A stretch of DNA of 64,000 bases from Moritella sp. F3 (GTDB lineage Bacteria > Pseudomonadota > Gammaproteobacteria > Enterobacterales > Moritellaceae). Within the stretch, counting starts at the first letter, position 1, and every line of letters starts with the position of its first letter. The stretch spans positions 62,001-126,000 of the forward strand of contig NZ_BLRL01000005.1 in the NCBI RefSeq assembly GCF_015082335.1, in the 5' to 3' direction. The notes beneath the pieces are model-generated. The model saw only the letters and a list, made by a program, of their open reading frames with translations, was not told where the DNA came from and did no database searches. This document shows positions 27,231 to 35,500 of this stretch, one piece after another. The position numbers and the translations under genes were made by a program.

Positions 27231-28037
27231 TTAAGCACTTAGCTGCGCTTCATTATCATTACGTTTCGCTATTTTATGACCGTCTTCAGTGCAACCTGCT
27301 TTCCAATAGCTGCTGATATAGAGATTGTCTTTATCGACAGCTTTTTCATTTCTGAAGTATTGGCGTAATGCGCGCATGGTTGAAAATTCACAAGCACACC
27401 ACACCGAGACATCACCTGATAACCAAGCTAATGCTTGTACTTGGCTGGCTAGCTCTGTCTCAGTTGAATTCGCGAGAACCCAAACAACTTCTATGCCATC
27501 TGGTTTGATTAAGGTTTGCTTGTCATCTGTATGGTTAATTTCAATGACGGCATAACCTTCGGCTGTCGCAGGGAGCTTGTTGAGTTGCGCGGCTAATGCC
27601 GGTAGCGCAGTCATGTCTGCCACTAAAAAGTACCAATTCACGTGCAGGTTTATCGGTTTTATTTCCCCTGGGCCTGCTATTGAGATGGAATCACCAATGC
27701 GCGCTGATTGCGACCACGCCGCGGCAAAACCACCGTGTTCACTTATTGTTTGTTCATTAACACCATGTCCATGACGAACGAAATCAACGTCAAATTGATC
27801 GAGTGAGTGGCGTAAATGGCGGATGGTATAAGTTCGCATTTTAGGACGGGTGTCTGCCGGTAATGTTGAAATGTCTGTCTCACCTTGTTCAGTGAATAAT
27901 AGCTTAATATAACCACCCTCGGCATCAGTGGGGAAGTCAGACAAATCATCAGCCTGAAAACTAATACGTTGCATGTTTGGTGTTATTTGTTGGCTGTCTA
28001 TTACTGTGACTATTCTACCGTTTGGTTTCTTACTCAT
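27231..28037 (-). CDS. Siderophore-interacting protein (FAD-dependent ferric reductase, ViuB-like)
   Basis: 268 residues in the SIP family: an N-terminal FAD-binding barrel with MRTYTIRH and FVRHGHG, and a C-terminal NAD(P)H-like domain (SVWCACEFSTMRALRQYFR; YISSYWKAGCTEDGHK). These cytoplasmic flavoproteins reduce ferric siderophores to free the iron. It is the last gene of the uptake operon, 21 nt after the ATPase gene. Confidence 0.92.
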   Translation of the reverse strand: MSKKPNGRIVTVIDSQQITPNMQRISFQADDLSDFPTDAEGGYIKLLFTEQGETDISTLPADTRPKMRTYTIRHLRHSLDQFDVDFVRHGHGVNEQTISEHGGFAAAWSQSARIGDSISIAGPGEIKPINLHVNWYFLVADMTALPALAAQLNKLPATAEGYAVIEINHTDDKQTLIKPDGIEVVWVLANSTETELASQVQALAWLSGDVSVWCACEFSTMRALRQYFRNEKAVDKDNLYISSYWKAGCTEDGHKIAKRNDNEAQLSA

Positions 28038-28058
28038 ATTAACCCCCTTAATGATCGG

Positions 28059-28820
28059 CTATTGCCCGTAGTACATGCAAATGCGCTTACCATTGATTTC
28101 GTGAATATCAAAATCAGTGTCATAAATTGCTGATAAGGTTGCTTGGTTGATGATTTCTGCAACCGACCCATTAGCGACCACTTTACCTTTTTTTAGCGCG
28201 ACGATATTGTCTGAATAACAAGAGGCAAAGTTAATATCGTGGATCACAATGACCACCGCTTTACCTAACTCATGCGCTAAGGTTTTAATGTTTTTCATTA
28301 TTTGTAATGAATGCTTAATATCTAAGTTATTCAGTGGCTCATCCAAAAATACATAATCAGTATCTTGTGCCACGACCATGGCGATAAAGGCTAACTGACG
28401 TTGACCACCACTGAGTTCATCAAGGTACTTGTTTTCAATCGGGGTTAAATCTAAGTAGCCGATCGCTTTGTTAATGACGTCATTGTCGTTAGCCGTTAAC
28501 TTACCCTGACTATAAGGATAGCGCCCAAACGCCACTAATTCTCGTACCGTAAAGCGCATATTAAGATTGTTAGACTGGCGTAATACCGCGAGTTTTTTTG
28601 CCAGTGCTTTGGTGTCCCAATCTAATACGTCTTGGTTGTCGATAATGACGTTACCACTGTCTTTATTTAATAAACGGCATGCCATCGACAATACGGTACT
28701 TTTACCTGCGCCATTGGGGCCAATAATAGAAGTGACTTGGCCTTTAATGAATGAGGCTGAAGCTTGATCGACAACTTTGTGTTGGCCAAATGATTTAGAT
28801 AAATTAGTTAATGAAATCAC
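28059..28820 (-). CDS. Iron-siderophore ABC transporter, ATP-binding protein
   Basis: 253 residues with Walker A GPNGAGKST (34-42), signature LSGGQRQ, Walker B YVFLDEP and a switch His in VIVIHDINFA. It energises import of ferric siderophore through the two permeases encoded upstream. The family resembles VctC, FatE and YclP of catecholate/petrobactin-type uptake systems; the actual ligand is not determined by the sequence. Confidence 0.92.
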   Translation of the reverse strand: MISLTNLSKSFGQHKVVDQASASFIKGQVTSIIGPNGAGKSTVLSMACRLLNKDSGNVIIDNQDVLDWDTKALAKKLAVLRQSNNLNMRFTVRELVAFGRYPYSQGKLTANDNDVINKAIGYLDLTPIENKYLDELSGGQRQLAFIAMVVAQDTDYVFLDEPLNNLDIKHSLQIMKNIKTLAHELGKAVVIVIHDINFASCYSDNIVALKKGKVVANGSVAEIINQATLSAIYDTDFDIHEINGKRICMYYGQ

Positions 28821-28857
28821 GTTTTATATACCCTAATTGCGATGATTTAATCGCTAC

Positions 28858-29814
28858 CTATTGAATTTTTTGTCGAACAAGCAGCGATAAGAAATACAAG
28901 CCGCCCACAAAGTTGATCACGACACTTAGCGTGGTCGAGAAGCTAAAGACATTTTCGATGATCCATTGCCCTGATAGCAGCATCGACATAGCCATTAAGC
29001 TACTTGCGATGAGCAATGTTTTATGACGATAGGTACTAAAGAACTCTTTGGTTAAATTCGCGACCAATAAGCCAAAGAACATCACAGGGCCCACCAAGGC
29101 TGTTGATAACGAGATCATGATGGCAACCAATATCAGCACTTGCTTGGTGATACGTCGTGTATCAACGCCTAAGCTAATCGCATTGTCATTGTCTAACCAA
29201 AATACGTCTAATACAGGCGCGAGTTTGAATAGTAAGGCACTGACGATAAGTAACGGTATCACGCATAAGTACACCAGTTCCTGGTTGACGTTATTAAAAC
29301 TGGCAAACATGCTTGCTTGAATGGTTAAGAAGTCATTGGGGTCAACCAGCATCATGAAAAACGATGACACATTATCAAATAACTGACCGAAGATAACGCC
29401 AAGTAATAACAAGGTTATGACGTTACTCTTACCATCATTTCTGGCGAAGTAAAAACCAAACAACAATAACGAAAAGCCCACCATGATGGAAACCGACAAG
29501 ACAAAGTTAATAAATGGATTTAATAGCAATACACTAAAACCGCCAAAGATAACCACGACCAATACTTGAGTCAGTAAATACAAGGCATCAAAGCCCATAA
29601 TACTGGGGGTTAAAATACGATTATGGGTAATGGTTTGAAAGACCAATGATGATTGGGCAATGGCAATGCTAGCGATGATCATGGCTAACACTTTCGGCAC
29701 GCGACGTGATAAAAAGTATTCATAGTTTGAAGCATCTAAGCCAACGCCGATGAATAGAAACGTGAAGAGTACCGTGATAGCTGCCAGTCCGGTGAGTTTC
29801 ATTGCATCAGACAT
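28858..29814 (-). CDS. Iron-siderophore ABC transporter permease 2
   Basis: 318 residues and about nine membrane helices of the FecCD/BtuC type (VGPVMFFGLLVANLTKEF is the conserved cytoplasmic coupling region). It overlaps the upstream permease by 8 nt (29807-29814), so the two are co-translated and probably heterodimerise. Resembles VctG, FatC or YclO. Confidence 0.9.
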   Translation of the reverse strand: MSDAMKLTGLAAITVLFTFLFIGVGLDASNYEYFLSRRVPKVLAMIIASIAIAQSSLVFQTITHNRILTPSIMGFDALYLLTQVLVVVIFGGFSVLLLNPFINFVLSVSIMVGFSLLLFGFYFARNDGKSNVITLLLLGVIFGQLFDNVSSFFMMLVDPNDFLTIQASMFASFNNVNQELVYLCVIPLLIVSALLFKLAPVLDVFWLDNDNAISLGVDTRRITKQVLILVAIMISLSTALVGPVMFFGLLVANLTKEFFSTYRHKTLLIASSLMAMSMLLSGQWIIENVFSFSTTLSVVINFVGGLYFLSLLVRQKIQ

Positions 29815-30754
29815 TTTGTTTCCCTTTTACAATGAAGAAGATAAATACCACACCACCCAATATGCTGATGATCATTGAAATAGGGATCTCGTAAGGGAAG
29901 ATGATCACGCGACCAACCACATCACAAAGTAAAATCAAAATAGCCCCAATAATAGCCGTTAGCGGAATGTTCTTACGTAAATTATCCCCATAAAATTGCG
30001 CGACTAAATTAGGTACGATCAGACCTAAGAAAGGTAATTGACCGACGATCATCACGACAGATGCAGACATAATAGACACAAGCATAATGCCGATGAAGAG
30101 TACTTGTTTGTAATTCAAGCCTATATTGGTGGCGAAGTCTTTACCCATCCCAACCGCTGATAAACGGGTTGCGTACCAGTAGCTGATTACGGAGATAGGC
30201 AGGGCGATATAAAGTAACTCGTAATTACCTTGCAAAATGCTGGCAAAGTTAGCCACTGTCCATGCTGATAGGTTTTGTACTGCATCATATTTATAAGCGA
30301 CGAAAGTGGCAGCGGAAGACACCACATTACCAAAAATAATACCGATGAGCGGAACGTAAATGGCGTTTTTAAATTGGATCCGATGGATAAACTGAATGAA
30401 TAGCAGGGTGCCCGCAATCGCCATACCAAATATCAGTAATAAGCTATCACCATGACCAAGGAATACCAGACTTAAGACATAGCCGAGCATGGCACATTCA
30501 ATCGTGCCCGAGGTCGATGGTGATGCAAACCTATTTTGACTGATTTGCTGCATGATCAAACCTGCAATACTCAGCCCTGCGCCAGATAACAAGATAGCCA
30601 ATAGGCGGGGTAATCGACTGATTAACAGCAGCTCTATCGCATCAGTATCACCACTTAAAATAGCCGCGAAAGAGAGGTCTGCGACACCGATAAATACCGA
30701 GGCGATACTGAGAATGACCAGTACAAACAATAACTTTTTCAAGGTAAGCCTCAA
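29807..30754 (-). CDS. Iron-siderophore ABC transporter permease 1
   Basis: 315 residues, FecCD-type permease. It has LLSGAGLSIAGLIMQQISQNRFASPSTSGT near the N-terminal third and GQLPFLGLIVPNLVAQFYG as coupling helix. It starts directly at the end of the binding-protein gene (30755), so it is in the same operon. Resembles VctD, FatD or YclN. Confidence 0.9.
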   Translation of the reverse strand: MRLTLKKLLFVLVILSIASVFIGVADLSFAAILSGDTDAIELLLISRLPRLLAILLSGAGLSIAGLIMQQISQNRFASPSTSGTIECAMLGYVLSLVFLGHGDSLLLIFGMAIAGTLLFIQFIHRIQFKNAIYVPLIGIIFGNVVSSAATFVAYKYDAVQNLSAWTVANFASILQGNYELLYIALPISVISYWYATRLSAVGMGKDFATNIGLNYKQVLFIGIMLVSIMSASVVMIVGQLPFLGLIVPNLVAQFYGDNLRKNIPLTAIIGAILILLCDVVGRVIIFPYEIPISMIISILGGVVFIFFIVKGKQNV

Positions 30755-31660
30755 TTACAGTGCGCGTGATTGCTGCATATCTTCAATCATTTGGTCGGTT
30801 GCCGTGACACCTGACAGGGCAATATACCAAGCGTTAATGTCTAAGTAATTTAGCTTATCGTCTTTATACGCTTTGGTTGATTTAACTAATGGATTAGCGA
30901 ACTCTTCGCGGGTACGGCTCTTGTCTTTATTAATCAATTTGTCTTTGTCGATGATGAAGAGGTTAGCTGGATTAACGTTACTAATAAATTCATACGAGAT
31001 CAGGTCGCCATGACGAGATTCTTTAATATTAGGCACCGCTTCTTGGAAACCAAAATCACGATAAATGGCAGAAAAACGCGACAGTGCACCAAACGTAGTG
31101 ATATTGCCGCCAGCGCTCATTACCGTTAATGCTTTAACGTCATTAGTTTTATTGTAAGCTGCGATTTCAGTGATCTTAGCATCAACACTGGCGATTTTAG
31201 CTTCTACTTTTGGCTGGATTTCAAAGATGTCACCAAGCATACGCCATTGTTGTTGGGTACTTTGCCAATAGCCATCTGATTCTGGTGCGAACATTACTGT
31301 AGGGGCTATTTTTGATAGTTCTTTATAAGATTCGACCGCGCGAGAACCGATGATGATCACATCTGGTTTTTGCATGTAAATGGTTTCAAAATCAGGTTCG
31401 TTTAAGCTACCTGAAGACGCGAATTCTTTGCTTTTATATTTCAACAAATAATCTGGCATCGTTGTCGCTTTACTTAATGCTACGGGCTTAATACCAAAAT
31501 AATCTAACGCATCTAATGTACCGGTACCTATCACGACAACACGCTGAGGGTTAGTCTCCAATGTGGTTTTACCTAATTGATGGGTAACTGTGATGGTTTC
31601 TGATAAAGCGTTGGCTGAGAATAATAATCCAAAGAAAGTAGCTACAACTGATAGTTTCAT
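30755..31660 (-). CDS. Periplasmic ferric-siderophore binding protein
   Basis: I placed the start at ATG 31660, giving a clean signal peptide (MKLSVVATFFGLLFSANA); the frame extends 21 codons further, without support. About 301 residues. The class III binding-protein fold is shown by QRVVVIGTGTLDALDYFGI, KPDVIIIGSRAVESYKEL and FIIDKDKLI. It delivers ferric siderophore to the permeases. First gene of a five-gene operon. No TonB receptor gene is present nearby. Confidence 0.9.
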   Translation of the reverse strand: MKLSVVATFFGLLFSANALSETITVTHQLGKTTLETNPQRVVVIGTGTLDALDYFGIKPVALSKATTMPDYLLKYKSKEFASSGSLNEPDFETIYMQKPDVIIIGSRAVESYKELSKIAPTVMFAPESDGYWQSTQQQWRMLGDIFEIQPKVEAKIASVDAKITEIAAYNKTNDVKALTVMSAGGNITTFGALSRFSAIYRDFGFQEAVPNIKESRHGDLISYEFISNVNPANLFIIDKDKLINKDKSRTREEFANPLVKSTKAYKDDKLNYLDINAWYIALSGVTATDQMIEDMQQSRAL

Positions 31661-31677
31661 ATTACTGTAAATCCAAA

Positions 31678-31692
31678 TGATAATTGTTCGTA
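31678..31692 (-). promoter_or_regulatory. Fur-box-like site upstream of the siderophore operon
   Basis: TGATAAT-T-GTTCGTA fits the 7-1-7 Fur model well in one half-site and partly in the other. It lies 18-32 nt before the binding-protein start, overlapping a possible promoter (TATAAG on the minus strand). Iron repression is expected for this operon. Confidence 0.55.
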
Positions 31693-31926
31693 TTCTTATA
31701 TCATATAGTAAAACAAACCCCAATGACTAGTAAATTATAGGTAAAGAATGTAAATTCAAATCCAATGTAAAGCACTGTAAGTTAACGTCATTTAGTGTTG
31801 TTTTATGTTGGTTTTAACGGCGTGGTGTTAACTGGAATGTGAAGAAAGTAAAGGATGTATTAAGGCCATTATAACTGTGCTATCTTGGCCGCGTTGTTTT
31901 TAACGCTTTAATTCTATGAGGTATTT

Positions 31927-32325
31927 ATGAGCTCTATCACCCATACTGGAATCTACGACTTAACGAATGCACTGAGTAATGGCCTAAGCCATGATTTAAG
32001 TAATAGCCACGACAGTTATCATGCTCATTTCTATTTTGATGAGTCATCGCTGGCATTAGCCACTGCATTACGCACTACTATTCGTGATGAACTTGGCTTA
32101 GAAATAGGTAATTTAAATACACGGTTGGTGGGGCCTCATCCACAATGGAGCTTTGCAGCAACGTTTAGTCATGATGATTTTGATACTTTCGTCCCTTGGG
32201 TTAAAGCAAATAGACAGGGACTGACCGTGTTGATACATGCAGTGACAGGCGATGATTTAATTGATCATACCGAGCATGTGCATTGGTTAGGTTCACCGAT
32301 TAAACTTGATCTGTCTGGCTTTTAA
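31927..32325 (+). CDS. DOPA 4,5-dioxygenase family protein
   Basis: 132 residues with histidine motifs of this ring-cleaving family: YHAHFYFD, GPHPQWSFAATF and LIHAVTGDD...HTEHVHWLG. Fungal and plant-type members open catechol rings using Fe(II); bacterial members are largely untested. It diverges from the siderophore operon, with 266 nt between the starts. A role on catecholate siderophores is tempting but unsupported. Expressed from its own promoter. Confidence 0.85.
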   Translation: MSSITHTGIYDLTNALSNGLSHDLSNSHDSYHAHFYFDESSLALATALRTTIRDELGLEIGNLNTRLVGPHPQWSFAATFSHDDFDTFVPWVKANRQGLTVLIHAVTGDDLIDHTEHVHWLGSPIKLDLSGF

Positions 32326-32343
32326 TATCGGTGAACTCTGAGG

Positions 32344-32709
32344 TTATTTTTGCACTAACCAGTTGATGCCTGAAATATGTTTCGGGCCTTCTAAATCAAC
32401 TAAGATCTCGGTTGGATCGTCGGGATTAATTTTGATTGGAAATGCTTTTTTTGGTGCAAGTCTTGGTTCTAGTCCTGCACTAGGATAAATATCATCTTGA
32501 TCTAGGGTGCCATTGTAAAGCTTATGATCATATGAATAGGCAATATCAATGAGTACATCATTATAATCATCATATTCTTGGCTGATCACAATCGCATTTG
32601 ATGGTGTCCAATCATCTGTACCACTAAAAATGAAAAAATACACCGCAGCCATCATTACGATAAAAGAGATTAATGCGGGTTTATTCTGTATTGCAATTTT
32701 GTCCGACAT
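32344..32709 (-). CDS. DUF3592-like membrane-anchored protein
   Basis: 121 residues: one membrane helix (~12-29), then a small exported domain with IDIAYSYDHKLYNGTL, FPIKINPDDPTEILVD. This strand pattern recalls DUF3592 proteins of unknown function. Convergent with the dioxygenase gene, whose stop lies 18 nt away. Confidence 0.65.
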   Translation of the reverse strand: MSDKIAIQNKPALISFIVMMAAVYFFIFSGTDDWTPSNAIVISQEYDDYNDVLIDIAYSYDHKLYNGTLDQDDIYPSAGLEPRLAPKKAFPIKINPDDPTEILVDLEGPKHISGINWLVQK

Positions 32710-32986
32710 ACTACTACAACTTCCTACTATTTATTGTCCATATAAAATATAGCGGAATGTTATATTAAAACCATGCTTAACACTATTAAATCCTTGCGGG
32801 TGAACATATCCACATGTTATTTCTGATCTTGCATTAGCCGTTGAAAGTGAAGGCTCATTTACGCTTATTACTTGCTCTACTTAGCATTGATATTTCAAAC
32901 AATATATTGAAACCAAACAGCAAACAGCCTACCATCACAAAATGTGAAGCAAACTTAAACAATGTACATTTATAGAGAGTATACAC

Positions 32987-33196
32987 ATGCAAAATGATGA
33001 CCTTAAAGCGCTGTTAAATAACATCCAATCGGCAGTAAATAATGATGCTGTTTCTGGAAACAATATAACAACTTATGCACTATCAGATGAAGCCTTTACT
33101 GAAGAAGTACTTGATGTACTTTCTGAAAATTTGAAGGGTTACAAAGACGTTCGAATTGACGGCAGCAATTTAGTGTTGACTCATGCTGATAAGTAA
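32987..33196 (+). CDS. Hypothetical 69-residue acidic protein
   Basis: No family recognised. Acidic and soluble, with DDLKALLNNIQSAV forming a likely helix. GAGAG lies about 9 nt before the ATG, and a hairpin terminator follows the stop, so it looks like a real independent small gene. Confidence 0.6.
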   Translation: MQNDDLKALLNNIQSAVNNDAVSGNNITTYALSDEAFTEEVLDVLSENLKGYKDVRIDGSNLVLTHADK

Positions 33197-33210
33197 CATT
33201 ACTTAGCGTA

Positions 33211-33240
33211 AATAAGGGGGCTGTTAACAGTCTCTTTATT
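33211..33240 (+). terminator. Hairpin after the 69-residue ORF
   Basis: AATAAGGGGGCTG-TTAA-CAGTCTCTTTATT gives 13 consecutive pairs (three G-U) around a TTAA loop, 14 nt after the stop. No long T tract follows. Confidence 0.55.
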
Positions 33241-33474
33241 GCTACTATTATCAGAGTTACATTTCCACTTCGGAATTTCTATTTCTGCATTAAACCTTAA
33301 AGTTAATACTCATCTCATACTATCCCCTTATTGCTTGGCCTACTCACAATTCGATACACTGCTGCCCATTAACAATTTGTAAGATATTGACCTGTTTCAC
33401 GCGTGTTATTTCACCTTCTAAATGGTTAAAGTCGTAAGTGTGGATCATGGATGCTAGGAATGTAGAAAGGATGA

Positions 33475-34140
33475 ATGGATATGAATAAATTGATTGTGCT
33501 GATAGTCGTGGCCGCGTTTATGAACCACTATAACCCAAGCCTATTTAATTTTATTTGGCAAAAAGATGGGGCATTTAACCCCAGTGGCACCGCAAGAGCA
33601 TTATTGTTTGTGCATGACGAATGTGGCGCGCCGTGCAGTGCAGCGTTAGAACACCTTAAAAGTAAGTCAATAAAGCCTGAAATCATAGATCTAAAAGATA
33701 ATCCTGAAGGTAGAAAGCAGTTACAGCAGTTCGTTGACAGTACGATGCTACCGGTATTGGTCGTGGGTAATAACATCTACAGCGGTTTTAATGCACGTAG
33801 CTATAATGAGTATCTATACGAAATAAAAGGCGACAGTGTTTTTAGTTGGCGAGATAAACGTGTTTACAAGCAACACTTCGATGAGTTTAATCAACCTAAA
33901 GTCGTTATTTACAGTCGTCGAGGTTGTAGTCGTTGTAGTGACCTGCGTGATAGTTTTGATTCATATGGTATCGAATATATTGAATGGAATATTCATAACA
34001 ACAGTGAAGCGAAAACCCGTCATAGTATCCTAGCAAAAGCATACGGCGGCTCAAGTGATGCGTTATTGTATGTAGGGACAAGAAGGATTGAGGCATTCGA
34101 AGTCGGTGGTGTGTTGCAGGCGATAGAGGATTTAATGTAA
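33475..34140 (+). CDS. Membrane-anchored tandem glutaredoxin-like protein
   Basis: 221 residues. An N-terminal hydrophobic anchor (~4-18) is followed by two glutaredoxin-like units. Unit one (~40-110) has CGAPC, a C-x3-C instead of the usual CxxC, and TMLPVLVVG. Unit two (~135-221) has a standard CSRC (IYSRRGCSRCSDLR) and YGGSSDALLYVGTRR. It may be a redox protein facing the periplasm. ATG at 33475 or 33481. Monocistronic. Confidence 0.75.
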   Translation: MDMNKLIVLIVVAAFMNHYNPSLFNFIWQKDGAFNPSGTARALLFVHDECGAPCSAALEHLKSKSIKPEIIDLKDNPEGRKQLQQFVDSTMLPVLVVGNNIYSGFNARSYNEYLYEIKGDSVFSWRDKRVYKQHFDEFNQPKVVIYSRRGCSRCSDLRDSFDSYGIEYIEWNIHNNSEAKTRHSILAKAYGGSSDALLYVGTRRIEAFEVGGVLQAIEDLM

Positions 34141-34243
34141 AGGCTTAATACTACTGTCTTTATCTCTATTGTTCATGCAAATAGTCCATCGCTAATATAG
34201 GATAATTAGCGATGGTACAGACCTTACTTATATCAATAGGATA

Positions 34244-34519
34244 TTAAGCGTTGTCTTCTGATTCTTCAGCGCGTTCTTCAACATTATCTTCAACGCTTTC
34301 TGAAACTAAGCGGATACGACGTGCGTTACGGTCTATTTGGTTTTGTAAGAAACCTTTTAATTCAGTCTCAGCCCAAATTTGTGCTTCTGATTCTGAAGCA
34401 AAACCAGCTTGGCTTTTTGATACAACTGTTTTTTTAGATGTGATTTTTCTAACTATTTCAGCAGTCCAAGAACCGTCTACTAATACCAAATTAAAATCGT
34501 ACTTTTTGCCTTTAGCCAT
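34244..34519 (-). CDS. DUF3622 family protein
   Basis: 91 residues beginning MAKGKKYDFNLVLVDGSWTAEIVRKITSKKTVVSKSQAGF, the hallmark of DUF3622, and ending in an acidic tail. The basic N-terminal half and acidic tail suggest nucleic-acid or protein contact, but no function is known. Common in marine gammaproteobacteria. Confidence 0.88.
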   Translation of the reverse strand: MAKGKKYDFNLVLVDGSWTAEIVRKITSKKTVVSKSQAGFASESEAQIWAETELKGFLQNQIDRNARRIRLVSESVEDNVEERAEESEDNA

Positions 34520-34836
34520 GAGTCTATTTCCTAGCGATTATTAAGTGTGATGTTTTTTTATAAATGGTGTTTTTTCATTCTACTTAATCATCGCGATACG
34601 TTTTGTTATCAACACTGGATAAAGAGAAATGAACTAGAGGCGGGATTCTAGGCTAAAATCACAAAAACACCAGCAGTTAATTAAATTCATCACTAGATTT
34701 TAGTATATATCGACCATTTTTAATCATTTTTCGTAAAGAAGGGTAATTTTAATGAGCCAGACTTGTGATATTTCACTATTATCGGTAAAAAGATGCACTA
34801 TGAATAATCTAACCATAAGCTTAATTACAAACATAT
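34520..34836. other. Intergenic region DUF3622 gene-scs-linked gene
   Basis: 317 nt between divergent genes, AT-rich. A 32-codon frame at 34752 has no credible ribosome site. I see no hairpin, repeat or RNA gene here. Confidence 0.35.
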
Positions 34837-35283
34837 ATGCGTATTACTAAACCTACAAACAATGCCAATATTAGCTTGCTATTAATAGTAACGTTTTTGG
34901 TTGCTTGTATGGTTAACAATGCTTATACGTTTAATAAGCCGGTTGTTAATGCTGAACAGTTTCGTAATGATCCGCTAAATTCTCAGGATAATTTACAACA
35001 TAATTCACAAGGTATTTCACAAGAGAACTCGACAGTCAGTACGGTTGTTAATGCTGAACTTTACGATGCTAGTTACCTAGATAACAGTGATGGCGTGTGT
35101 AAGTTGACCGAAAAGCTATTGCAGAAAGCCAGTACCCACATGGATGAACTGGTAATGGTCATATTGATGATCATTATGTTTAACCATTACTTCATGCGCC
35201 AAACACCGAATACTGTGTCCCTCACCACTCGGCTGGTTCCTTCACAACGCCGTCATCTTATTTTGTGTAAATTCGACGAGTAA
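34837..35283 (+). CDS. Small membrane protein upstream of scsBCD
   Basis: 148 residues. Hydrophobic segments at ~12-30 and ~105-120, with a Ser/Asn/Gln-rich middle and a basic C-terminus ending RRHLILCKFDE. I recall small membrane proteins with a similar LHLxxCxF tail before copper-resistance thioredoxin genes, but cannot name the family. The position echoes scsA of Salmonella, although no sequence claim is made. The cysteines could bind copper. Confidence 0.6.
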   Translation: MRITKPTNNANISLLLIVTFLVACMVNNAYTFNKPVVNAEQFRNDPLNSQDNLQHNSQGISQENSTVSTVVNAELYDASYLDNSDGVCKLTEKLLQKASTHMDELVMVILMIIMFNHYFMRQTPNTVSLTTRLVPSQRRHLILCKFDE

Positions 35284-35500
35284 TACTCTGTCCTACCTTC
35301 GCTATAGAAAATGCACGACTAAACATATCTATTTATATTAACTGTTTGATATTAAGTGTTTAAGTCTTTTCTGTAACTCAGGTATATTAACGAACTATTA
35401 TGCTGATCTGTAGACACTGTCTGCTGATTCGCAACCGACTTAATACAATTGGTATTGAAGTATCGTTACGATAGCTTTACGTACTTTTTGGAGACATGAT

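Noticed and set aside
31927..32325. Siderophore-degrading role for the DOPA dioxygenase-like gene
   Set aside because: Only adjacency supports it. It is divergent from the uptake operon, has its own promoter region and no known siderophore link.
34752..34850. 32-codon gene before the scs-linked protein
   Set aside because: No ribosome site, odd composition and no recognisable features.
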